64,000 nt of DNA, from assembly GCF_007556815.1 (NCBI RefSeq), contig NZ_CP041743.1, positions 1,736,001 to 1,800,000 of the forward strand, written 5' to 3'. Every line of letters starts with the position of its first letter. Position 1 is the first letter of the stretch. Shown in pieces: positions 45,501-52,291 of this stretch. This DNA is from Paraburkholderia megapolitana. Lineage in GTDB: Bacteria; Pseudomonadota; Gammaproteobacteria; Burkholderiales; Burkholderiaceae. Under the pieces are notes generated by a model, which was given only the letters and a program-made list of their open reading frames with translations, had not been told where the DNA came from and made no database searches. The position numbers and the translations under genes were made by a program.

Positions 45501-47560
45501 GCGACGGCCAGCATGCGACCTGCCGGCGCGTGTTCCTGCATCAGCGTGCCGCGTGCCGCGACCAGCGGCAGGATCTCGTCGATGTTGGCCATGCCGGAGA
45601 TTGCGGCCGCGCTGTATTCACCGAGGCTGTGGCCGAGCATCGCGACGGGATGGATGCCCCAGTCCGCCCACAGTTGCGCCAGCGACCAGCTCAGTGCGAC
45701 GGTGGCCGGTTGCGCGTAGCGGGTCTGTTGCAAGAGCACGCTGTTTTCTGCGTCGAACAGCAGACGCTGCAACGGCAGGTCGAGCGAAGGTTCGAGCAGC
45801 GCGGCGCAGCGGTCGATGGCCGCGCGGAATACCGGTTGCGTGCGATATAGCACAGCGCCTGCGCCGGGGCTGGGGTTGCCCTGGCCGGTCAACAGGAACA
45901 CCACGCCTTGAGCGCGCGGTTTGCTGGCGGCGGGGGGAGTCGCCGCGAGTTGTTGCAACGCTTCGCGCAGGGACGCATGGCTGTCGACGTGTAGCGCGGC
46001 GCGTACCTGGTGCCGGGCGCGGCCTGCATTTGCGGCGAAGCAGATATCGGCTAGTGCCACTTGCGGTTCGCGCGCGAGGTCGGCGGCGGCGCGGCGTGCG
46101 AGGTCGGCGAGTTGTTCGCCGCTGCGCGCACTGAGCGCATAGAGATGGCGCGGCCGGTCAATCTCCGCGCGCGGCACGGCGACCTCGGGCGCTTCTTCGA
46201 TGATCACGTGCGCGTTGGTGCCGGACAGACCGAAGGCCGACAAGCCGGCGCGACGCGGCCGTTGCTGGCGCGGCCATGCTGTGCTTGCACGCACCACCGA
46301 CGCGACACTGCGCGCCCAGTCGACATGCGGGTTCAACGCGGCGATCGGTGGTTGCGGCGGCAGCGTTTGGGCCTGCAGCGACAGCACGATCTTGGCGAGC
46401 CCGCACAGTCCGGCGGCGGCCTCGGTGTGGCCGATGTTCGCTTTCACTGCACCGATGTGCAGCGGTGCCTGCCGGCTCGCTGTGCCGAATACCGACTGCA
46501 ACGCGGACACTTCGATCGGATCGCCGAGGTCGGTACCGGTGCCGTGCGTTTCGACGTAGTCGATATCGTCGGGTTGCAGACCGGCGTTTTGCAGCGCGGT
46601 GCGGATGACCTGTTCCTGTGCAGATTTGCTCGGCACGGTGAGGCCGCCGCCGCTCGCGCCATCCTGGCTCAGCGCGGTGCCGCGAATCAACGCGTGGATG
46701 TGATAACCGTGACGTACCGCTTGCGAGAGCGGCATTAACACGGTCGCGACGCAGCCTTCGCCGTTGCCGAAACCGTCGGCGTTGGCGGCGAATGTCTTGC
46801 TGCGACCGTCGGGCGCGAGGGCGCCGATGCGCTGGAAATAGCGCCGCGCAAACGGCGCCAGAATCAGATGCGTGCCGCCGACAATCGCCATCTCGCACTC
46901 GCCGCCGCGTAGCGCGCGACACGCCAGATGCAGCGCGGTCAGCGACGACGAACAGGCGGTTTCGACTGTCATCGCCGGACCGCTGAGTCCGAGGTGATAG
47001 GAAAGCCGGCCAGCGGCAAACGCAGCGGCGTTGCCGGTGCCGAACAGGTTGTCGACGGCATCGAAGTTACCGCTCGCGAGCGGCAACTGTCCGTAGTCGC
47101 CTGAGCCGAGGCCGACGTAGACGCCGACGCGGGTGTTCTCGGCCGCGTCGCGCAGACGGTCGGGGGCGATCGCGGCTGATTCGAGCGCTTCCCACGCGAC
47201 TTCGAGCAGCAATCGCTGCTGCGGATCGAGCGAGGTCGCTTCGCGGCGCGACAGTCGGAACAGCGGTGCGTCGAAATCGTGAACGGCGCGCAGGAAAGCA
47301 CCTTGCAATCCCGCCAGGTCGCCGAACTCTTCGTGGCGTTCGGCGGGCAGGTTGCCCGTTGCAGGACGACCGGCGGCAAGCAGTTGCCAGAAGCCATCGA
47401 GGTCTTCGTTCGCGTCGGCTGTGCCGTTCGGCAGACGCGCGGCCAGCCCGACGATCGCGATCGGCTCCCTCGCCAGCACGTCGGCTTCCGCGCTGTGCTG
47501 ACGCAGACGTGAGGCCGCGACCGCAAGCTGCATCGAGCTCAGCAAGGGCAAATCTGACAT
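39566..47560 (-). CDS. PKS-aminotransferase-NRPS: KS-AT-ACP-AMT-C-A-PCP
   Basis: 2664 residues. KS (about 32-450, TACSSS with Cys203); AT (about 550-840, GHSLGE near 642; AAFHS favours malonyl-CoA); ACP (GADSVVL near 962); class III PLP aminotransferase (about 1180-1610, FDEMITGFR and TYGKTIGGG with the PLP lysine near 1420); C (HHALIDG near 1732); A (TSGSTG near 2195); PCP (GGQSLSA near 2578). The KS-AT-ACP-AMT order matches the module that turns a beta-ketoacyl thioester into a beta-amino acyl group in iturin/mycosubtilin synthases and in McyE. The A-domain pocket reads D-V-L-F-L-G-A-I-L-K, for which I know no substrate. It begins 1 bp inside the previous gene's stop. This is the only PKS module of the line with its own AT. 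Expected output: a beta-amino acyl unit amide-linked to one further residue. Confidence 0.93.
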   Translation of the reverse strand: MSDLPLLSSMQLAVAASRLRQHSAEADVLAREPIAIVGLAARLPNGTADANEDLDGFWQLLAAGRPATGNLPAERHEEFGDLAGLQGAFLRAVHDFDAPLFRLSRREATSLDPQQRLLLEVAWEALESAAIAPDRLRDAAENTRVGVYVGLGSGDYGQLPLASGNFDAVDNLFGTGNAAAFAAGRLSYHLGLSGPAMTVETACSSSLTALHLACRALRGGECEMAIVGGTHLILAPFARRYFQRIGALAPDGRSKTFAANADGFGNGEGCVATVLMPLSQAVRHGYHIHALIRGTALSQDGASGGGLTVPSKSAQEQVIRTALQNAGLQPDDIDYVETHGTGTDLGDPIEVSALQSVFGTASRQAPLHIGAVKANIGHTEAAAGLCGLAKIVLSLQAQTLPPQPPIAALNPHVDWARSVASVVRASTAWPRQQRPRRAGLSAFGLSGTNAHVIIEEAPEVAVPRAEIDRPRHLYALSARSGEQLADLARRAAADLAREPQVALADICFAANAGRARHQVRAALHVDSHASLREALQQLAATPPAASKPRAQGVVFLLTGQGNPSPGAGAVLYRTQPVFRAAIDRCAALLEPSLDLPLQRLLFDAENSVLLQQTRYAQPATVALSWSLAQLWADWGIHPVAMLGHSLGEYSAAAISGMANIDEILPLVAARGTLMQEHAPAGRMLAVAAPASSVIDLVEAEPTQLALAVDNGERNCVLAGSATTIERVVQQLAARKIRSRALDTNAAFHSPLMDSVLEPLQALAAQVSWRAPAVPVISNLSAQAHEHAPDAAYWARHARGSVRFREGLATLLAQGHRTFLELGPRPVLSTLGESSAAPADTLWCSSLNGSEDDWQGVLDSTAALYTAGIDVDWVAFDRPYRRSRTPQSPSSFARSTYKLVQPRSAPMTTSVSGRNAVEPTVAADESARIATIQAELRTQVAQALGEPEQAVTGDRPFVEMGADSVVLAEAVRAIQTRYSVKIGIRELLGELNTINRLGAFLATQSVPAPAPTLIAQVAVAPVPTAVFTAPAVPAAPLLVAAPTAPVALAHSTGIESLFQQQLTLVQSVIGAQLAALGTTGSAAAAPAVASVSNTITVPPPQQSHPHLAQVAPVAAAVAPAPAPQLATPIAATAQPAAATATSHSDPRQAAHFDAFAKRYIARTAESKRLAGLRRQHFADVRASAGFRPSMKELLYPITGERSKGALLWDVDGNEYIDISMDFGVNLFGHGAPFMQQAAHRQIDNGIALGPRSPLAAECAKMICELSGMDRVLFCQSGSESVMTAVRLARLLRGRDRIATFRKSYHGHFDGFLGDRSAYGDQTEPAAPGIAQSFVNDLLVLDYGSDESLEAIARQADTLAAVLVEPVQSRNVGMQPREFLQRLRELTKRHGILLIFDEMITGFRTAPGGAQQIFGVEADLATYGKTIGGGVPMAALAARGNLLDGIDGGQWQFGDTSAPNPYITFFAGTFNNHPLGLALCHSVLTELKRRGPSFQESLTERTHELTERLNRRLSAIDAPLSLTHFGSLFRFKHAGNLDLLYYHLLYRGLFVWEGRNCFLCDAHGEAEIDAIVERTMDGVEALREGGYLPGAKPATAVPVPTQPLNSPLNLPLSDQQKQIWIASQIDPAGALAYVETVSMELEGRLDAAALQRALGRLAERHEALRTTLDGENDRQTVHASLPVPLRLETSDERDAWLTAFQAEPLDLSRTGPLQVGLLQPASGPSVLAIRAHHALIDGISLGLVVEELSTLLQNPHAELPAALPFREHLRAIADADDTQALAFWQQRIAEAPAPLPLSTLGSMQQSRWQGARVRLPVPAEVSTALGKLAGSHGTTIFTAALATTLSLLHASYDRDDVLIGIGAHGRKHGHERMVGQAAQVLPWRSRLKTGMRFDTLLREVDAQWQGLGEYQAYPVSRLLEQVLGNEQRAGALNVIFNMDHTRHTEFAGLPARLLDAPVAGAKFELSINLLQTRQGWLLDLDYSSDRYEREQIERIGRRWLDWAGRVATDPHLELERAVALPAEELNKVLAAFATDVAPPPAADFVQLFREQLARAPQAIAIRDQQREYDYATLDRAARVLAKRLHAHGAGAGRIVAAALPRSAELVTAVLACFYAGAAILPISGDEPKARRTQIFATAQPAVVLTLAATATDLIDLEIPVIALESPSALAAAVAQEDFEPLQSTAGQLAFVIYTSGSTGVPKGVECTRDGLARLLAWNIDQYEVGHGDTVLLSSPTTFDVAMLEICLPLASGGRVAIVAPEQHSDPQYLARLMVAEQVTFAFLVPALLELIVRQPEMKECRSLRHLLAGGDTVPADLRDAVLALGLPLKFHNAYGPTETTILVSQFDCLPGQTEHYVPIGYAPKGTWFRIVDSRNRPVGVGIEGDLLIGGEQLSRGYLGDPELTRQQFATDPLGRPDARIYRSGDRACWREDGAVIHRGRADRLVKLRGQRLELGEIEIALRAHPQIGTAVVDLLADQTLIAWYVPSDVLANAPIAALRDYLASRLPAYMVPTHYLHLPELPLMSSGKVDRAALPRPAEAVPAAVSDASPLERELLDYIHRELQLAPGGTTENFFAAGGQSLSAAKLVSWVRQHWQIELPLKQFLAEPSVRSLAIAIEAERARAAGGAPASAGIIPIRSRAQRRVRRDAALEGVQAIESSNSEVSQ

Positions 47561-50500
47561 CAGGCGTCTCCCGTGGCTGTGATCAGTTCTTGCCAGGCTT
47601 CGGCGTCGTCGAGTCCCGCGATCAGGGACAGCAGTTCATGCACCGGCTGGTTGGCGAGCGTCGATGGCCGTGCGGTGGCGATGGCCGGTGACGACGCTGG
47701 CACTGCTCCGTGCGCGTGACCGGCGGTATCGGCGGCAGGCAGCAGCAGACCCAGCAGACGCGTGGCGAGGCTGCGTACCGAGGGTGTCTCCAGCGCGAGC
47801 GTGCTCGGCAGTTGCAAGCCGCTCGCGCGTTGCAGGTTGTCGTGGAATTCGAGTGCCATCAGCGAATCCATGCCTTGTTCCTGCAGACCCAGCACCGGAT
47901 CGGGACGCTCGCCCGTCGGCAGATGCAGTACGCGTCCGAGGATTTCACCGATGCGTTGTTCAAGCAGATGAGTGCGCTGCGCAGTGGGCGCGTCGATGAG
48001 CCACTGGCGCCACGGCGCGCGTGCGGCATCCGATGCGACGGGTTTCGCGCTTACGGCTGCGACCGGCTCGAGCAATTCGCTGAGTAGCGGCGGCGGTGTG
48101 TCGCCCACGTGTCGCGCGATCTCTTTCCAGTCGACCGGCAGTGCCAGCAGATGATGGATGTCCTGAACCTGTTCGATCTGCCGCAGCACACCATCGACCT
48201 GCAATGGCTGCAGGCCGAGGCGCTGCCAGTAAGCGCGCAAGGCGGCAGGCGCAGTGGCTTCCATGCCGATACCGACGATCGGTGCCGGGCTCACCGCCAG
48301 CGCGACGTGGCCTTGACCGCGACGATGCGCGGCGACGGCGTCGAGCACCGCGTTGGCGGCGTTGTAGTTGCCGTTGCCGGGCAGGCCGAAGGTCGCGGCC
48401 GCCGACGAGATCAACATGAACAATGGCAGATCGCGCCCACGCAACGCATCGGCTAGCGTCAGCGCGGCGTCGGCTTTGCCACTCAACACTTTGGCGACCT
48501 GCTGCTCGGTCATCTGCGCGAGGAATGCGCCTTCGAATGCGCCGGCGGCATGGATCACACCGGCCAGCGAACCATCCAGTTGTTTCTCGGCAGTGACGAG
48601 CGCGGCGCGCAATGCATCGGCGTCGCCGACGTCGCAGAGGAAGCTCTCGACGCGGACCTGCTGCGCGCGCAGCGCTTCGATTCGTTGCAGCGCTGCCGCA
48701 TCTGGAGTGCGGCGACCCAGCAAGGCAAGCCGACGCGCACCGCGCTCGACTAGCCAGCGCAGCAAATGCTCACCGAGTGCGCCGAAGGCACCGGTGACCA
48801 GGTACACGCCGTTGGCATCCAGTGGGGGAACGGCGATATCGGCGGCGACCGGTGCGCGCTGTAGTCGCGGTGCCCACCAGGCGCCATCGCGCGAGGCCAG
48901 TTCATGTTCTGCGCGAGGCGAACGTATCGCCTCGTACAGGAGCGCCGACGCTTCGCCGTGATCGGCGGTGCCGGGCAGGTCGATGCTGCCGCCGAGCAGA
49001 TGCGGCGCTTCATTGGCCAGCGTACGCGCGATGCCGTGCAAAACAGCCTGCGCGGGATGGTCGAGCGTTGCGCGCGCAACGACTGCCTGGGACGCGCGGG
49101 TAGCGAACCACAACCGCATCGGTTGCTGGCCGCTCTCGATCAATGCCTGCACGGTCGCGAGGCCGCCGATGAACAGCGATTGCGCGCTGTCGTGGCTGCG
49201 GTTGTCGAGCGCATCGAGATGCAGCACGGCGCGCCACTGCGGACCCTGGGTGGCGAGCGCCCCGGCGACGGTTGCCTTGCGCGTGGCCAGATTACCTTCG
49301 ACGCCGACTGTGACGACGTGGTCGCCGTCGGCTTCGATGCGCGTGCGCAGCTGTTCGGCCAGCTCGCCGCCGCCGACCAGTAGCCAGCGTTGCGCGTCGG
49401 TCGTGGCGACGGGTTGGGCATCGAGCTTCGGCAGTTCGCGCCACTGAATCCGATAGGCGTGCTGGTTGTGCGCGTTTGAATCCGTTGCTGTTGCGGGTTG
49501 CTCCTGAGCGATGAGGGGAGCGAACCAGCAGCGACGACGACGCCACGGATAGGCGGGCAGCTCGGTGAACTGCCCCTGCGGGTAGATACGCTCCCAGCGC
49601 AGATCGTGGCCGTGCACGTAAAGCAACGCGAGCGCCTGCGCTGGTTCGCGTGCATGCAGCACACGGATGCGCTCGGGCAGGCCAGCCGGTGCCTCGGCGG
49701 CTTGCAGCAGCAGGTCCCAGCGACCCGTGAGCTTGCTCACGGCCTGCTTGCCGGCACCCGCGGCGAGCACCATGCCGAGCGCGAAGCGACCGTCGTCGAG
49801 TGCGCTGTCGTCGGCGAGAATGGCCAGCTTGCGCGGTCCTGCCGCCGGGCGTTGACCTTGCCACAGCGCATCGTGGGTTTGACCGGCTGCCGCTGCGCGC
49901 AACGCGGCGACAAGGCTCGCGCGATCGCCCTGAGCGAAGAGCCGATGATCGAGATGATCGCGGTGACGTGCTGCGCTATAGCAGACGTCGTGCAATTCAT
50001 TCGATGCGAGGCCCGCGATACGATCGGCATAACGTGCGGCAAGTTCGCGCAATGCCTCGGGATGTGCAGCGGAAAGCGGCAGCGACCAGATTTGGGCTTG
50101 CGCGCCGTCGAGCACCGCGTGCCCGTCGCGTTCGGGTTGCGCGGCGACCTGTTCGAGAATCACATGCGCGTTGCTGCCGCCGAAGCCGAAGCTGCTGACG
50201 CCGATATGCGCAGGCCGGTCTTGCGCAGACAACGGCGTCGTCGCTGTGGCGACCTGCAATCCGAGCGCATCGAGGTCGATCTCCGGATTCACGCGCTGAA
50301 AATTCAGGCTGGCCGGCAGGCGGCCTTCATCGAGTGCCACGGCTGCCTTCAACAGTCCGGCGATGCCGGCCGCCGACTCGAGATGACCGATATTGGTCTT
50401 GACCGATCCAACCAGCAGAGCGGACGCGCGTTTTGCCCGCAGCGCCTGAGCCAGTGCATGCGCTTCGATCGGATCGCCGAGCGGCGTACCTGTGCCGTGC

Positions 50501-51402
50501 AATTCGACAGCATCGATGTCGCTCGCCTGCAAGCCTGCATCGGCGAGTGCCGCTTCGATCACCGCCACCTGGGCGGGACCGCTCGGCGCGGTGAGGCCAT
50601 TGCTGCGACCGTCCTGATTGGCGGCGCTGCCGGCAATCAGGGCGAGCACGGGGTGATGGTCGCGCGCGGCATCGGCGGCGCGTTTGAGTAGCACGATGGC
50701 GCCGCCTTCACCGCGGACATAACCGTCGGCACTCGCGTCGAAGGTCTTGCAGCGACCGTCCGGCGACAGCATCCGCGCGTTGGCGAATACTTCCATCAGG
50801 TCGCCGGCTAGCAGCAGGTTCACACCGCCGACGATCGCCAGATCGATCTCGCCCGCGCGCAACGCGCGTACCGCGAGGTGGGTCGCGTTCAGCGACGACG
50901 AGCAGGCCGTATCCAGCGCGAAGCTCGGACCGGCCAGATTGAGTACGTATGAGATGCGATTCGCGGCGATGCTCAGCGCATTGCCGGTACCCGAATACAG
51001 ATCGAGGGTGCCGTTGCCGCCGACCTGCAGGCGACTGTAGTCGGATGTGGAGATGCCGATATAGACGCCGGTCCGGCTGCCGGCGAGATCCTTGCGCGGC
51101 AGACCAGCCGCATCGAGTGCTTCCACCACCAGCTCGAGCAACAGGCGCTGTTGCGGGTCCATCTGATCGGCTTCGCGCTGCGCGATGCCGAAGAACTCGG
51201 GATCGAAGCGCTCGACGTCGGCGAGCAAACCGGCGCGCTGTGCGCCGCGCGCGAGCCCCTGACGTGCGGCGGGAATCGTCGACACCGCCTCGCGCGCGTC
51301 GGCTAGCAACGCACGAAATGCGGCCAGATTTTCAGCGCCTGGAAATCTACAGGCAGCACCGATTATGGCGACCCGTGAAGGTCCGGATAATGGTAATGAC
51401 AT
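47560..51402 (-). CDS. First PKS of the line: AT-less KS-KR-ACP
   Basis: 1280 residues, first gene of the operon. KS (about 8-425) has LDTACSSS (Cys near 165), ELHGTGT and GHLESAAG. About 200 residues of linker follow without any acyltransferase motif, ending in the post-AT LPAYPWRRRRCWF. KR with VTGAFGALG near 872 and Ser/Tyr catalytic residues in ISSAAATFGLPGNGNYNAAN. ACP with GMDSLMA near 1179, then a helical tail that may dock on the next protein. There is no loading domain, so the KS must receive a chain made elsewhere; the PUFA-type synthase of the same operon is the obvious donor (inference). One cycle would give a beta-hydroxyacyl chain. ATG at 51402 has CAAGGGG about 11 nt upstream. 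Confidence 0.92.
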   Translation of the reverse strand: MSLPLSGPSRVAIIGAACRFPGAENLAAFRALLADAREAVSTIPAARQGLARGAQRAGLLADVERFDPEFFGIAQREADQMDPQQRLLLELVVEALDAAGLPRKDLAGSRTGVYIGISTSDYSRLQVGGNGTLDLYSGTGNALSIAANRISYVLNLAGPSFALDTACSSSLNATHLAVRALRAGEIDLAIVGGVNLLLAGDLMEVFANARMLSPDGRCKTFDASADGYVRGEGGAIVLLKRAADAARDHHPVLALIAGSAANQDGRSNGLTAPSGPAQVAVIEAALADAGLQASDIDAVELHGTGTPLGDPIEAHALAQALRAKRASALLVGSVKTNIGHLESAAGIAGLLKAAVALDEGRLPASLNFQRVNPEIDLDALGLQVATATTPLSAQDRPAHIGVSSFGFGGSNAHVILEQVAAQPERDGHAVLDGAQAQIWSLPLSAAHPEALRELAARYADRIAGLASNELHDVCYSAARHRDHLDHRLFAQGDRASLVAALRAAAAGQTHDALWQGQRPAAGPRKLAILADDSALDDGRFALGMVLAAGAGKQAVSKLTGRWDLLLQAAEAPAGLPERIRVLHAREPAQALALLYVHGHDLRWERIYPQGQFTELPAYPWRRRRCWFAPLIAQEQPATATDSNAHNQHAYRIQWRELPKLDAQPVATTDAQRWLLVGGGELAEQLRTRIEADGDHVVTVGVEGNLATRKATVAGALATQGPQWRAVLHLDALDNRSHDSAQSLFIGGLATVQALIESGQQPMRLWFATRASQAVVARATLDHPAQAVLHGIARTLANEAPHLLGGSIDLPGTADHGEASALLYEAIRSPRAEHELASRDGAWWAPRLQRAPVAADIAVPPLDANGVYLVTGAFGALGEHLLRWLVERGARRLALLGRRTPDAAALQRIEALRAQQVRVESFLCDVGDADALRAALVTAEKQLDGSLAGVIHAAGAFEGAFLAQMTEQQVAKVLSGKADAALTLADALRGRDLPLFMLISSAAATFGLPGNGNYNAANAVLDAVAAHRRGQGHVALAVSPAPIVGIGMEATAPAALRAYWQRLGLQPLQVDGVLRQIEQVQDIHHLLALPVDWKEIARHVGDTPPPLLSELLEPVAAVSAKPVASDAARAPWRQWLIDAPTAQRTHLLEQRIGEILGRVLHLPTGERPDPVLGLQEQGMDSLMALEFHDNLQRASGLQLPSTLALETPSVRSLATRLLGLLLPAADTAGHAHGAVPASSPAIATARPSTLANQPVHELLSLIAGLDDAEAWQELITATGDA
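49525..50140 (-). other. AT-less linker in the first PKS
   Basis: The region between KS and KR keeps the adaptor ahead of an AT (VCYSAARHRDHLDHRL) and the linker behind it (HDLRWERIYP, LPAYPWRRRRCWF). The stretch between them (LAILADDSALDDGR onward) is far too short for an AT and has no GHSxG. It is either a trans-AT docking region or a deletion of a former AT. Confidence 0.8.
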
Positions 51403-51501
51403 ACCTGAATTGCCCCTTGCCGATCATGCGCAGACAGACATCCATGCAATGCTTTATATGCGGGGGGCATGCGTGGCTTTTGGGAACTGTCCCACACACA
51501 A

Positions 51502-51546
51502 TTCCTGTTTAAAAACGCCACACCTCTAGCGGCCGGATAACAGGAA
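51502..51546. promoter_or_regulatory. 8-bp inverted repeat upstream of the cluster
   Basis: TTCCTGTT (51502-51509) and AACAGGAA (51539-51546), perfect arms with 29 nt between them, about 100-145 bp ahead of the first PKS start. A GGAACTG heptamer also occurs at 51483 and again at 51543. This is a candidate activator or repressor site; no family consensus is recognised. Confidence 0.3.
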
Positions 51547-51800
51547 CTGCGTCGCGATTCAATTGACAGCGGGGCCATTAGACGCGGCCTGGCGCGGGAT
51601 GTCTGCCCCAGAAACGAGGGACATTGCCGCTTGACGGGCATTGGCGCTCAAGCGGGCGCGGTGGCGTTTGTCTTGAGAATGGGGTAAGGGCGAATCAACC
51701 CGAATGAGCAATCTGCTATTGCCGGAGTGGATTTATCGATGTCTGAATGGACGCGGTGAAATGCCGATCGAATTATTCGCCAGGGATTTCCCGAGATACA

Positions 51801-51816
51801 GATGCATACATGCATC
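51801..51816. promoter_or_regulatory. 16-bp palindrome GATGCAT-AC-ATGCATC
   Basis: Two 7-bp arms in perfect inverted repeat with a 2-nt centre, in the middle of the divergent region. The symmetry fits a dimeric regulator, but the cognate protein is unknown. Confidence 0.35.
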
Positions 51817-51932
51817 TCGCATCGCAGCAGGCGATACACGCGAAAAACGCTGTCCCGTTCAAGTTGCATGGGAGGGCGAGTCGGCGCTATGAGATTTTCA
51901 TCGTTCGGCGTATGTCGTGCAATTTATATGCG

Positions 51933-51944
51933 TATATGCATATA
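51933..51944. promoter_or_regulatory. 12-bp AT-rich palindrome TATATGCATATA
   Basis: A perfect palindrome, preceded by a direct TATATGC copy at 51925-51931, in the most AT-rich part of the divergent region. It could be a regulator site or a readily melting promoter element. No firm assignment. Confidence 0.3.
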
Positions 51945-52291
51945 GTGCGTGAATATAGTACTTGTGCATGAGCATGTTTGCGGTGAATCCGACGACTTTC
52001 CGCGTGCGGAACGGTCATTCGCAAAGCGTCGTGCACCGTCGATTTCGCTAGCCGAAGGGTTAACCCCGCTTGGCGTTCCGCCCAAACGATCCTAACGTTG
52101 CATACATTGACCGAACGGCTGGACGGTTTATTAATGCCCCGGCCCGGTCGATCAGGCGGATGTGTTCCTTCAGATTACCGATCTCCTCTTCGTCACCGCG
52201 CAGCGATCCTGCTCATCCTGACGAAAGCAAAGAACTCGACTCTCCGGCCACGACGGAAATAAATAGGATTCCTACATCTGGAGCGATCAAC

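Larger units (their letters stand above)
51403..52291. promoter_or_regulatory. Non-coding divergent control region
   Basis: 889 bp without a credible gene, between the start of the 50-kb operon (minus strand) and the tannase-like gene (plus strand). It is locally AT-richer than its surroundings, especially 51900-51960, and holds several palindromes listed separately. It must contain the promoter for the whole cluster. A TATAAA in the minus-strand direction (51453-51460 area) lies about 55 bp ahead of the first ATG, but no convincing -35 partner was seen. TTATATGCG occurs twice (51454-51462 and 51924-51932). Confidence 0.65.

Noticed and set aside
52070..52291. 74-codon N-terminal extension of the tannase-like protein
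   Set aside because: It would bury the signal peptide; the GTG at 52292 has a ribosome site and yields a normal Sec leader.
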